The notes under the pieces: model-generated
Database searches by the model: none
Told to the model about the DNA's origin: nothing
What the model saw: only the letters and a program-made list of their open reading frames with translations
Assembly: GCF_000518805.1 (NCBI RefSeq)
Contig: NZ_JAEH01000012.1
Span: 49,187-113,186 of the forward strand
Source: Shewanella waksmanii ATCC BAA-643
GTDB taxonomy: Bacteria > Pseudomonadota > Gammaproteobacteria > Enterobacterales > Shewanellaceae
Direction: 5' to 3'
Length of the DNA stretch: 64,000 nt
In this document: piece by piece, positions 8,990 through 16,208 of the stretch
How the letters are laid out: each line of letters opens with the position of its first letter
How positions within the stretch are numbered: the first letter of the stretch is position 1
Position numbers and translations under genes: made by a program

Positions 8990-9907
8990 ATGGATAGTAA
9001 TATTCGTTTCATAAAGTTAGGTGAGGGTGGCGAATGGGAAGCTAGTTGTATTGAAGACGGAACTCTCAGGCTTGGTTATACAAGTCCATTTCATCTAGAG
9101 TCACTTAATGGTCAATGGGGTATTGTTAGGGACCATTGGTTAAAAGTACGTGGTGGCAAAGAGCGTGTTGCCTCCAATGATATCAATCAAATTCGAAGCT
9201 TTTATGAGGCGAGCGAAAACGACATATGGATTACGTTTTATCAACGTAAAATGTACTGGTGTAAAGCATATTCGCAAGTAGAAGAGCATAGTGATGATCT
9301 TAGTCGGGTGCGCAAGGTAATAGGCAATTGGTCGTGTCTGGATGCAAATGGTAAGGAGCTCACGATTGATAACCTTGATGGTCGAGTTTCTAAAGTGCAA
9401 GGATATCGCGGAACGATATGTACTGTTGCAATGCAAGAATATTTGCACCGAAAAATCATCGGGCTACCAAATCCCGAGGTTCAAAGAGCAGAACACAGAG
9501 TAGATGAATTACTTCATAGTATTGAGCAATTAATCAAAGGCTTGTGGTGGTATGACTTTGAATTGCTAATTGATTTAGTTTTTACTAAATCAGGTTGGCA
9601 TCGTTATTCAGTATTGGGCAAAACGGAAAAGGATATTGATTTAGACCTGTTTTCTCCAACAACAACTAGGCGTGCTTTTGCTCAGGTAAAATCTTCTACC
9701 TCTAAAACTGAATTAGAATGTTATCTCCGAAAGTTTGAAAACTACGAGAACTATGATGAGTTTTTCTTTATTTATCACACCTCTAGTGATGACTTAGAAA
9801 CATTGTCTTTTGCGGAAAAGCATATACATGTTCTCGGTGGTAAATCATTAGCACGTCTGGTCCTGACTACAGGGCTGGTTCAGTGGTTGATTGAAAAACG
9901 AACATAA
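8990..9907 (+). CDS. Cassette 3: PD-(D/E)XK nuclease-like protein, possible Mrr-type restriction enzyme
   Basis: This is a 305-residue soluble protein. Its C-terminal half has the order expected of an Mrr/PD-(D/E)XK nuclease: an acidic residue in the helix WYDFELLIDLVFTKSGWHR (about 188-206), then Asp in KDIDLDLF near 215, then RAFAQVKSS near 229 as the (D/E/Q)xK strand. The N-terminal 150 residues are rich in Trp and aromatics (GEWEASC, LNGQWGIVRDHWLKV, DIWITFYQRKMYWCKA, IGNWSC). They could be a base-recognition domain of the PUA/EVE kind, which is inference only. The stop lies inside the R' core of the following attC. Together this suggests a one-gene defence cassette cutting modified or foreign DNA. 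The family is not certain. Confidence 0.6.
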   Translation: MDSNIRFIKLGEGGEWEASCIEDGTLRLGYTSPFHLESLNGQWGIVRDHWLKVRGGKERVASNDINQIRSFYEASENDIWITFYQRKMYWCKAYSQVEEHSDDLSRVRKVIGNWSCLDANGKELTIDNLDGRVSKVQGYRGTICTVAMQEYLHRKIIGLPNPEVQRAEHRVDELLHSIEQLIKGLWWYDFELLIDLVFTKSGWHRYSVLGKTEKDIDLDLFSPTTTRRAFAQVKSSTSKTELECYLRKFENYENYDEFFFIYHTSSDDLETLSFAEKHIHVLGGKSLARLVLTTGLVQWLIEKRT

Positions 9908-9998
9908 CAAAGCATTTAAGAGTGATTCGCAACGCTTGGCATTTTCGCTTCGCTCAAGTATAGCCAAGCGCTGCTCACACCTTAATGCGGCGTTATGT
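9902..9998 (+). repeat. attC site of cassette 3
   Basis: ACATAAC (9902-9908) opens and GTTATGT (9992-9998) closes a 97-base site. The outer arms pair well: ACATAACAAAGCATTTAAG on the left against ACATAACGCCGCATTAAG from the right. GCTTGGC/GCCAAGC forms the inner stem. This is the clearest intact attC in the window. Confidence 0.9.
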
Positions 9999-10012
9999 TT
10001 CATGGAGGAAAG

Positions 10013-10366
10013 ATGAAGAATAAACTCGTATTTTTGAGTTACTTACTTTTAGTTTTTTATTCAGTTTCTGCTATTTTTATTCCTAGATATATTAGTAACG
10101 ATATTCTGTTATTAGACGAATCCGAGCAGCATTCACAAAAATTTATTTCTGATTTAATTCAGTCGGTGGAAGAGAGCGAGGTACCATTGACCAAAGAAAT
10201 GGTAACTCGGACAATTAGAGGTGCAGGTTTAATTGGTTTGGATGGTTATAAAACGGCTGGCCAAATAGTTGAGCTAATAGAGCAATATGCGTTCATACTA
10301 TTTGGCCTATTGCTTTTCCATTTGGGAACATTAATGAGCGCGCGGCGTAGAAAAAATGAAACATAA
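10013..10366 (+). CDS. Cassette 4: small two-helix membrane protein, unknown
   Basis: This 117-residue protein starts at ATG 10013 behind GGAGG. The in-frame ATG at 9995 lies in the attC core and is less likely. The N-terminal helix (LVFLSYLLLVFYSVSAIFI) and a C-terminal helix (FILFGLLLFHLGTLM) flank a polar, acidic loop of about 65 residues, followed by a basic tail (SARRRKNE). This topology suggests an inner-membrane protein with a periplasmic loop. No family is recognised. Its TAA is part of the following attC core. Confidence 0.65.
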   Translation: MKNKLVFLSYLLLVFYSVSAIFIPRYISNDILLLDESEQHSQKFISDLIQSVEESEVPLTKEMVTRTIRGAGLIGLDGYKTAGQIVELIEQYAFILFGLLLFHLGTLMSARRRKNET

Positions 10367-10430
10367 CAAGCCGCTGGCGGGGCAACATTTCGCGCCAGTC
10401 CAGCCTACTCATTCTGCCCTTTAGCGGGGC

Positions 10431-10715
10431 TACATGGACTCCCCTTTGTCAAGCAATAGTAATCCCACAACAACAGTGGATCTGACAGCAGCTCTACATT
10501 CGGCGTTTGATTAGCTTGCTGCCTAAACAGCTTTTGGCTATCGCCCTGATGATTTGCGCTTGAGCAAAGGTCTCATTCGTTAAACAGTATTACTGACTCT
10601 TTCAAGCAAGATGTACTTCCCAACTAACCAGATTCAATTACTCTCGGTCTGACCGTGTTATCGTCAATTGCTAGTGCGTCGACTCGGTGGGGTTAACCGT
10701 TTAGGCTAATCCTTT
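10431..10715 (-). ncRNA. Candidate bridge-RNA region of the IS1111-type element
   Basis: IS1111-subgroup elements carry their long non-coding end, the source of the bridge RNA, downstream of the transposase gene. These 285 bases match that position. TCATTCGTTA at 10573-10582 is identical to the element-target junction at 11818-11827, as a donor or target guide might be. CGGTGGGGTTA near 10685 resembles the attC right end AGCGGGGCGTTA. Folding and expression have not been tested. Confidence 0.45.
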
Positions 10716-11744
10716 TTACGTTTTTACATAGTTAACTTGATACTCTTGTCCCGATTGTAATAAAGACCAGATTAATCGTGCATTTTTTGCGGCTAGTGCT
10801 ATTACTGCTCGCTTAAAACCTCGACGCTCGATAAGGGCTTTTACCCATAAGCTTGTGCGGTCCATTTTGTTTGTACAGTTAGCGATGACAGCGCGGGCAC
10901 CATGTATTAATGAGGTGCGGATATGCTTCTCACCGCGTTTACTTATTCTTCCTAATGTAGGCTTACCGCCTGTTGAATACTGCTTAGGTACCAAGCCTAT
11001 CCAAGCTGCAAATTGGCGACTAGTTGCAAAATGTTTAGCATCATTGACTGTCGCGACCACAGCTGTTGCGGTGACTTCGCCAATACCTGGTATGGTCATT
11101 AATCGTTTGGCGTCTTTCATCTGGTTAGCAAGGGCATAAAGCTTTCGGTCAGACTTTAATATGTCTTGGTTTTGTTGTTTTATGCTAAGCCATAAATCAT
11201 GAAGCAGTTCGCGGGCTAAATCAGGCAAAACATTGCTAGCATCTTCAAGAATTTCAACAATATGCTTTTGGGCAGGATAACGACCTTTAGGCATAATGAT
11301 CCCGAATTCAGATAATAGGCCTCGAAGCCGATTAATCATGGCTGTACGGTCTTTGATTTGACCTTGTCTGATGCGATGCAGGCATAAAACGGCTTGTTGT
11401 TCTTCGCTTTTAATACTGACAAAGCGTGTTTTAGGTCTGGTCACGGCTTCACATATAGCTTCAGCATCATTGGCATCGTTTTTTTCACTTTGGCGATAGG
11501 GAATAACGAACTTAGAAGCCATGATACGGACATCGTGGCCATGTTTAGTAAACTCCCTTGCCCAATAGTGTGCACCTGAGCAAGCTTCCATGCCGATAAT
11601 ACAAGGAGGTATTGAGGCAATTTTAGCTAAGAGCTTGTTTCTTTTAACTATTTTCTTTAGTTTGGTTTTACCGTATTCATCAACACCATGAATGCTAAAA
11701 ACTAATTTGGCTAAATCGATGCCAATTGCTTTAATTAAGGACAT
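10716..11744 (-). CDS. IS110/IS1111-family transposase (DEDD, Tnp20)
   Basis: This 342-residue enzyme appears intact. IGIDLAKLVFSIHG carries the first Asp, GMEACSGAHYW the Glu, and KNDANDAEAICEA the last two Asp of the DEDD site. The C-terminal domain has TIPGIGEVTATAVVATV and YSTGGKPTLGRISKRG, where the nucleophilic Ser is expected. ATG 11744 has a good Shine-Dalgarno (AAGGAG) and gives MSLIKAIGID. An upstream in-frame ATG at 11816 would add 24 residues read through the inverted repeat and is unlikely. The family uses a bridge RNA to choose donor and target; here the target is an attC site. Confidence 0.9.
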   Translation of the reverse strand: MSLIKAIGIDLAKLVFSIHGVDEYGKTKLKKIVKRNKLLAKIASIPPCIIGMEACSGAHYWAREFTKHGHDVRIMASKFVIPYRQSEKNDANDAEAICEAVTRPKTRFVSIKSEEQQAVLCLHRIRQGQIKDRTAMINRLRGLLSEFGIIMPKGRYPAQKHIVEILEDASNVLPDLARELLHDLWLSIKQQNQDILKSDRKLYALANQMKDAKRLMTIPGIGEVTATAVVATVNDAKHFATSRQFAAWIGLVPKQYSTGGKPTLGRISKRGEKHIRTSLIHGARAVIANCTNKMDRTSLWVKALIERRGFKRAVIALAAKNARLIWSLLQSGQEYQVNYVKT

Positions 11745-11843
11745 ATGGACTCTCCTTGATTGAATGTTCGCACTTTCAATATGGCACATAGTGGCCATTT
11801 GGTAAGGGGAGTCCATATCATTCGTTATGTTTTTATCTTACTT

Positions 11844-11861
11844 CATTGCTTTACCGCAATG
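11844..11861 (+). promoter_or_regulatory. Hairpin in the leader of cassette 5
   Basis: CATTGC-TTTACC-GCAATG forms a perfect six-base-pair stem fourteen bases after the cassette boundary. A closely similar leader (CATTG.TTT.CCG.AATG) follows the boundary of cassette 7 at 13647-13664. It may act on translation or transcription of the cassette gene. Confidence 0.4.
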
Positions 11862-11889
11862 AATTGAATGGACTCAAAAGAGAAAAGCT

Positions 11890-12999
11890 ATGATTAAAGT
11901 GTTTGTTACAAGTATTGCGTTAATGCTCTTATTCCCCCCCTTTGCGTACGGAACAACCGCACCAGTTGCTGATAAGCTAAACCAGCATATTCAGCACTAT
12001 GTTGAAGATGAGAAGTTTCAAGGTGCAGTGCTGCTTGCTCAACAAGGTAAGGTGCTTTTTAAGCAAGCTTATGGCTATGCAGATATTGAAAATGAAATAC
12101 CAAATACAACGCAGCATCAGTTCCTTATTGGCTCGATGACTAAGTCATTCACCGCAGTTGCTGTAATGCGCTTGGTGGAACAAAACAAACTTGATTTACA
12201 TGCGCCTATTGCCACTTATATTCCAAAGCTTGATAGTAAACTGGCAAGCGGACTGACTTTACATCTCTTACTCAAGCATCAATCTGGATTAACACGGCAT
12301 TTAGAGCACCTTGCAAGCTTTGAAGAAAAAGATGTCACCTCAAGTGAAATTCTCGGTATTATCAACACATCAGAGCAATCATTTAAGCCAGGAACACAGT
12401 ACGAATACGGTAACTTAAATTATCATCTTATTGCACTCATTATTGAAAATGTCACCGGTAAGAGCTACGCAGAGGCGATGCATACATTAGTTTTCGCGCC
12501 ACTTGAGATGCAGCATTCTGGTGTTGAGCGTATCGCTAACCCTCCCAAGAATCGTGCTAATGGTTATCGAAAAAGTGTGTTTGGCATCAATAGAGATGAA
12601 AATATTGTTTCTTATGCGCTTGGCTCAGGCGATATCTACTCGACTGTGGAAGATTTACTCAAGTGGGAGCAAGCTCTCTATACACCTGGCTTCTTGTCGC
12701 AACAGAGCATTGACCTGATGTTTAAGGGGGAAAACAAAGCGCTGGGGTATTATGGCTATGGCTTTAGAATCCGAGAATATCAACGTAGTCGTGAGCATAA
12801 CAATTTAGGGAAATTGACTCGTCATGGCGGTTCTATGGATGGCTTTTCATCAAACTTACATCGTTATACCGACGATCAACTTACAGTGATTATTCTGGCT
12901 AACGTACGCAGATTCTCAATACGTACCTTAACCTTCGAACTAAAAGAAATCGCGCTTGGTGTTGATAGCATGCAGCGAAGTCGATCGTCGTTTGAATAA
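11890..12999 (+). CDS. Cassette 5: secreted serine hydrolase of the beta-lactamase/class C-like family
   Basis: This 369-residue protein has a signal peptide (about residues 1-22, ending FAYGTTA). The penicillin-binding hydrolase motifs follow in order: SMTKSF near 84 (SxxK), YEYGNLNY near 172 (YxN) and HGGSMDGF near 316 (HxG). These define an AmpC/EstB/D-aminopeptidase-like periplasmic enzyme, but the substrate is unknown and nothing points specifically to a beta-lactamase. ATG 11890 is preceded by AGAGAAAAGCT. It follows the recombination core at 11824-11830, after the IS1111-type element. It is unlike the NylB-like hydrolase at 2552 apart from the fold. Confidence 0.8.
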   Translation: MIKVFVTSIALMLLFPPFAYGTTAPVADKLNQHIQHYVEDEKFQGAVLLAQQGKVLFKQAYGYADIENEIPNTTQHQFLIGSMTKSFTAVAVMRLVEQNKLDLHAPIATYIPKLDSKLASGLTLHLLLKHQSGLTRHLEHLASFEEKDVTSSEILGIINTSEQSFKPGTQYEYGNLNYHLIALIIENVTGKSYAEAMHTLVFAPLEMQHSGVERIANPPKNRANGYRKSVFGINRDENIVSYALGSGDIYSTVEDLLKWEQALYTPGFLSQQSIDLMFKGENKALGYYGYGFRIREYQRSREHNNLGKLTRHGGSMDGFSSNLHRYTDDQLTVIILANVRRFSIRTLTFELKEIALGVDSMQRSRSSFE

Positions 13000-13183
13000 C
13001 ACGAACGAATAATATAAGGAGGGTAATGATAGACAGCTGAGACTGACGAACTGAAACTTTGATATAGTGTAGCGTCATAATAAAAAACAAAAATTTAAAA
13101 GCAGACTGCTAGCTGTTTGCTTGGTTTAGGTACACTACACATTTTTAGCCAACCATTACTTAGCCCGTTACTGCGCGTTAGGC
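13000..13183 (+). repeat. Probable attC of cassette 5 (right arm clear, left arm not)
   Basis: The right end is convincing: ACATTTTTAGCCAACCATTACT (13139-13160) and the core GTTAGGC (13177-13183). The same ACATTTTAGCCAACAATTACT segment occurs in the attC of cassette 2 (8920-8940), so the two sites are relatives. GAATAAC just before 13000 might be the left core, but the arm pairing is weak. The site may be long or damaged. Confidence 0.5.
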
Positions 13184-13223
13184 TTTCTGGCAATTTGTTC
13201 ATATCAACTTAGAGTAGTAATTG

Positions 13224-13523
13224 ATGAAACCAAAATTATTTATCTTAAAAATGCCATTTGAAGATGGTCCCGGAAAAATGTGGATATGCTCACATTGTGC
13301 ACTTATTGAGGGTGCATTGTCAGTAAACACGCATTGGGAGGATAGCGTGGAAGTTAGCCGTATAGAGTTTCCAAAACCAAGAAAAGAAGTAGTGGATATA
13401 TTGGGTGAAGAAAACCAATGGCTTCCTGTGCTGATACTTGAAAATAATAAGACGATCACTGATCCAGTGGAAATTATTAACTATTTAGCAAATGAATTTG
13501 GTGGGGCTGCGGCACACCCATAG
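13224..13523 (+). CDS. Cassette 6: DUF3088-like thioredoxin-fold protein
   Basis: This 99-residue protein reads KPKLFILKMPFEDGPGKMWICSHCALIEG, followed by LPVLILENN and DPVEIINYLANEFGG. The pattern resembles the N-terminal thioredoxin fold of glutathione transferases and fits the DUF3088 family. The CSHC pair sits where a thioredoxin-type CxxC would. No specific reaction is known. ATG 13224 is chosen over TTG 13221. It starts 41 bases after a GTTAGGC core and ends 14 bases before a GTCTAAC core. Confidence 0.65.
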   Translation: MKPKLFILKMPFEDGPGKMWICSHCALIEGALSVNTHWEDSVEVSRIEFPKPRKEVVDILGEENQWLPVLILENNKTITDPVEIINYLANEFGGAAAHP

Positions 13524-13536
13524 TGAGAGTGTAGTA

Positions 13537-13636
13537 GTCTAACAACAATATAAACAATGGCTTAATGCAGTTGGTTTTGACTACTTCATCACTTAGTTGT
13601 AGCCACCTATATTTTCCCGTCATTAGGGAGTTATGT
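13537..13636 (+). repeat. Probable attC of cassette 6
   Basis: GTCTAAC (13537-13543) fits RYYYAAC, and GTTATGT (13630-13636) is the right core. The 100-base length and the position between two plus-strand genes fit an attC. The arm pairing I could find is poor, so the site is either diverged or only partly correct. Confidence 0.45.
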
Positions 13637-13701
13637 TTATTTGTTTCATTGTTTTGCCGTAATGTCGTTACCGCTCGTTTTAGAAAAGGAAGTCAAAAAC
13701 T

Positions 13702-14235
13702 ATGAAAACACTCAAATTGTTATTGTTAACAATTGCGGTTGTCATGCTCATGTTAGTCCTCTCATATGAAAAAATAATTACTCATGTACTGCTACCTCAG
13801 TATATCTCCTGGGCCCATGATATCGATGCGCAAGCGGAATATATTGGCGCGCCATTGGATGAAAAACAGTTATTGTTAGCCAGCGAAATTGGTATTAAGT
13901 TCCCAGAAAAAGTAAGAATTGTTTATGTTGATGAAGTACCTTTTCCTTACGAAAATTTTGCTTTAAAAGTACTAGGTGAAGCGCTTGGTTTTGTCGGCGA
14001 AGGAATCGTTAATAATGCTCAAGTTTTTGGCTATTCTATCTATAGCAGAAAAGGTTACCAATTAGATAGACCAAAGCTCGCCCACGAGCTGGTGCATGTG
14101 CTACAAGTTGAAAGATCAAGTTTTGCCGCTGTGACAACTCAACACTTCTCTGATATGGCAAAGTATGGCTACGACAAAGCACCTTTGGAGCTCGAAGCCG
14201 CTAAAGCAAACGAGCAGTATAGTGGCGCATATTAA
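13702..14235 (+). CDS. Cassette 7: membrane-anchored putative metalloprotein with HELVH
   Basis: This 177-residue protein has an N-terminal signal anchor or uncleaved signal (LKLLLLTIAVVMLMLVLSY). LAHELVHVLQVERS near residues 129-142 carries an HExxH zinc-binding motif in a helix, as in DUF4157-type peptidases. A downstream ELEAAKANEQYS segment could supply the third ligand (Glu). The protein is short for a peptidase, so it may be a minimal domain or a non-enzymatic zinc protein. The leader resembles that of cassette 5. No attC was found after it, so it is the last credible cassette. Confidence 0.6.
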   Translation: MKTLKLLLLTIAVVMLMLVLSYEKIITHVLLPQYISWAHDIDAQAEYIGAPLDEKQLLLASEIGIKFPEKVRIVYVDEVPFPYENFALKVLGEALGFVGEGIVNNAQVFGYSIYSRKGYQLDRPKLAHELVHVLQVERSSFAAVTTQHFSDMAKYGYDKAPLELEAAKANEQYSGAY

Positions 14236-14270
14236 TCAAAGCAGAAAACACATTAGATTGGGACAGTATA

Positions 14271-14582
14271 ATGCCAAATATAGGACATGTTCAGTATTGT
14301 AAAGGAGATAAGCCCAATGAACTCAAAGCCGTTTGGGTACATGCTGATTACGGCCAAGGAACCGGTTTGGCGATTGGTGATTCCAACACTCACTTTGAGG
14401 GTAACTATCTAATTGAGTACTTCGATGAAAGTGGAACAGTATTGGCTAAACTTGATTTAGAAATAGTGAGCAATGGTACTAGCTTTCACTTAACTTGGCG
14501 TAAAGATGGGGGAGTGACTAGCCTAGGAGTTGGATTGGAAAGTTCTGGCATACTATCGGCCGGCTATTATGATGTAGTTTGA
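14271..14582 (+). CDS. Small unknown protein
   Basis: This 103-residue protein lacks a signal peptide. Aromatic and glycine-rich strands (VWVHADYGQGTGLAIGD, YLIEYFDESG, FHLTWRKDGGVTSLGVGL) suggest an all-beta fold. I do not recognise a family. A terminator follows directly. It lies 35 bases after cassette 7 without an attC between, so it may be a degenerate cassette or the first chromosomal gene after the array. Confidence 0.5.
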   Translation: MPNIGHVQYCKGDKPNELKAVWVHADYGQGTGLAIGDSNTHFEGNYLIEYFDESGTVLAKLDLEIVSNGTSFHLTWRKDGGVTSLGVGLESSGILSAGYYDVV

Positions 14583-14591
14583 GCGATATCA

Positions 14592-14617
14592 AGCCCCAAA
14601 AAAGCGGGCTGTTTTTA
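14592..14617 (+). terminator. Rho-independent terminator after the small unknown gene
   Basis: AGCCC at 14592-14596 pairs with GGGCT at 14606-14610 and is followed by GTTTTT. It lies ten bases after the stop codon. Confidence 0.7.
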
Positions 14618-14733
14618 CGTCTCACTTTGTAAGGGCAAGTGTAGATAGGCCTGAGTTGAAACAGCTAAAATAGCGCCCTCGCGGCTGCACATCAATTCAG
14701 TCAAACATTTCAATCAAACTCAGAGAGAATACA

Positions 14734-15165
14734 ATGATTGTAGAAAATGTGCTTCCTGAATATTATGCAGAAATGTTGAGTGTTTGGGAAAATTCAGTGC
14801 GAGCAACTCATGACTTCATAACAGAAGAAGATATCGCGTTTTTTAAACCGATTATCATTGAGCAGGCTTTTCCTGCTGTCACATTAAGGTGTGTAAAAAA
14901 TGGCAATGGTTCAATTTTAGGTTTTGTGGGTGTCCACGACTCAAAAATTGAAATGTTGTTCATCTTAAATGAGGCAAGGGGGCAAGGTGTTGGTAAAGTA
15001 TTGTTGCAATACGCAATAGCACAATTAGGTGCAACCAAGGTTGACGTAAATGAGCAAAACCCACAAGCGGTAGGCTTTTATGAGCATATGGGGTTCAACG
15101 TCGTTTCACGTTCGCCACTTGATGATATGGGAAAACCTTTTCCAATTCTTCATATGACAAGATAG
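14734..15165 (+). CDS. GNAT-family N-acetyltransferase
   Basis: This 143-residue GNAT-domain protein has the acetyl-CoA loop EARGQGVGKVLLQYAI (Q/R-x-x-G-x-G/A) at about residues 81-96. It is followed by KVDVNEQNPQAVGFYEHMGF, the usual motif-B segment. It is close in length and sequence style to YjaB-like acetyltransferases. The substrate is unknown. Start ATG 14734 follows GAGAG. It is monocistronic and ends at a strong hairpin. Confidence 0.8.
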   Translation: MIVENVLPEYYAEMLSVWENSVRATHDFITEEDIAFFKPIIIEQAFPAVTLRCVKNGNGSILGFVGVHDSKIEMLFILNEARGQGVGKVLLQYAIAQLGATKVDVNEQNPQAVGFYEHMGFNVVSRSPLDDMGKPFPILHMTR

Positions 15166-15197
15166 TGCTCGGTTTGTCGTAATTCAGTTTGCTAGTA

Positions 15198-15230
15198 GAA
15201 ACGCCCAAAGCTAATAACTTTGGGCGTTTC
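15198..15230. terminator. Strong hairpin after the acetyltransferase gene
   Basis: GAAACGCCCAAAG and CTTTGGGCGTTTC form a perfect 13-base-pair inverted repeat around a short loop. It can serve as a terminator for the plus-strand gene and possibly for minus-strand transcription from the DUF3108 gene. Confidence 0.7.
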
Positions 15231-15336
15231 CGTATGTGCTAGAAATAAATTGGCTTAATCGCTTGAGCCGTTAACTGGCTATCACTGCAATGTTGAAGTG
15301 CAGTGCGACCAAGCGATTGATGTTAGTTATTGGGAG

Positions 15337-16185
15337 TTAAGGGTTATTTTCCGATAAGCCTTGGCCTAAATCTTTGGTTAAATCCTCTTCAACTTCTTCC
15401 ATGAGGGCCTGTGCGGCTTCGGCATCTGCGGGCTGGGCTGCGCTTTCGGCAATGCCGGCCATTGGTCCCTTATCAAACTTGTAGTTGAGCAGTTTTATGT
15501 CCAGCTGCTTGCTGCCGCGCTCGAAGTGAGTGAGGCGCACCGGCAAATAACCCAGTTCGGGTGCCATCCAGAAGAATGTTTGGCGTTTTTTACTGTTACG
15601 CACCACTTCTATTTTTACGGTTTCATAGCTACCACTTTCAATGTTGAGACGCTCTTTTGAGACAACATTAAAATCGTACTCATCAATTTCACCTTCTTTG
15701 ACCATTTTAAAGTTAAGGTGCTGCTTACCTTCAGCCATCTCCATTCTAAATTGCAGTTGCACCATTAATGGGTCGTACAGTGTTTCGGTATAAGGCAGCT
15801 TGGCACGCTCATCTTTGTAGCGACTGTGCACCGCTTGTTGACCTTTGGCAAAGGCAGCTTGCTCTTGAAAGTCTGAGCCTGTGCCACTGCGACGATGAAT
15901 GTAACGCAGCGGATGCAGTTGGTTATCTTGCAGCGAAAAGTCACTGGTGACCGTGCGTCTATCAGACAGCAGTAATAAGCTCACATCGCTGTCAAAACGG
16001 TAATGATAGAGATTGTCTTGTGGGGCGTTGAGAATATAGCGAGCCTTGCCCAATTCAATACTGCCATAGTTAACTTGGTATTCGGCAGTGTGTGGCGTCA
16101 ATGGGCTGTAAGCAGCGAACGATGCAAAGCTAACCGATAGGGTTAACAAGCTACTTAAGGCGATGAGTTTATTTTTTAACGACAA
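15337..16185 (-). CDS. DUF3108-domain periplasmic protein
   Basis: This is about 282 residues from TTG 16185, which has a well-placed AGGAG. The frame remains open to an ATG at 16254 but would then overlap the next gene, so TTG is preferred. It has a signal peptide (KNKLIALSSLLTLSVSFASFA). The body matches DUF3108 proteins, which are predicted periplasmic beta-rich proteins: TAEYQVNYGSIELGKARYIL, SDRRTVTSDFSL and SKKRQTFFWMAPELGYLPVR. The acidic, Ala/Glu-rich tail is probably disordered. Its role is unknown. Confidence 0.75.
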   Translation of the reverse strand: MSLKNKLIALSSLLTLSVSFASFAAYSPLTPHTAEYQVNYGSIELGKARYILNAPQDNLYHYRFDSDVSLLLLSDRRTVTSDFSLQDNQLHPLRYIHRRSGTGSDFQEQAAFAKGQQAVHSRYKDERAKLPYTETLYDPLMVQLQFRMEMAEGKQHLNFKMVKEGEIDEYDFNVVSKERLNIESGSYETVKIEVVRNSKKRQTFFWMAPELGYLPVRLTHFERGSKQLDIKLLNYKFDKGPMAGIAESAAQPADAEAAQALMEEVEEDLTKDLGQGLSENNP

Positions 16186-16208
16186 TACTAACTCCTGATC
16201 GGATGAAA

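Larger units (their letters stand above)
10431..11823 (-). mobile_element. IS1111-type (IS110 superfamily) element inserted in an attC
   Basis: This is a 1393-base element with subterminal inverted repeats ATGGACTCCCCTT (10434-10446) and AAGGGGAGTCCAT (11804-11816). Three bases (TAC) lie outside one repeat and seven (ATCATTC) outside the other, the 3/7 asymmetry known for IS1111 relatives. There is one intact transposase gene and a 285-base non-coding region downstream of it. No target duplication is seen, as expected for this superfamily. It looks potentially active, unlike the neighbouring IS110-group copy. Confidence 0.85.
10361..11830 (+). repeat. attC site of cassette 4, split by an IS1111-type element
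   Basis: The left portion runs from ACATAAC (10361-10367) to TTAGCGGGGC (10421-10430). The right portion is GTTATGT (11824-11830). Joined, the site is 77 bases. ACATAACAAGCCGCTGGC pairs with the reverse complement of the right end (ACATAACGCCCCGCTAAA), and GGGGCA pairs with TGCCC. The IS therefore sits exactly before the R'' 7-mer. Confidence 0.85.

Noticed and set aside
10716..11816. Transposase start at ATG 11816 inside the inverted repeat
   Set aside because: The extra 24 residues come from the repeat and have no ribosome site. ATG 11744 has AAGGAG and the normal family start.
11890..12999. Calling the cassette-5 hydrolase an integron-borne antibiotic resistance gene
   Set aside because: It has SxxK, YxN and HxG, but these are common to many AmpC-fold esterases and D-aminopeptidases. 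Nothing shows beta-lactamase activity.
14236..15165. Treating the small unknown gene and the GNAT gene as cassettes 8 and 9
   Set aside because: No attC core pair was found at 14236-14270 or 14583-14733. Both genes have their own conventional terminators.
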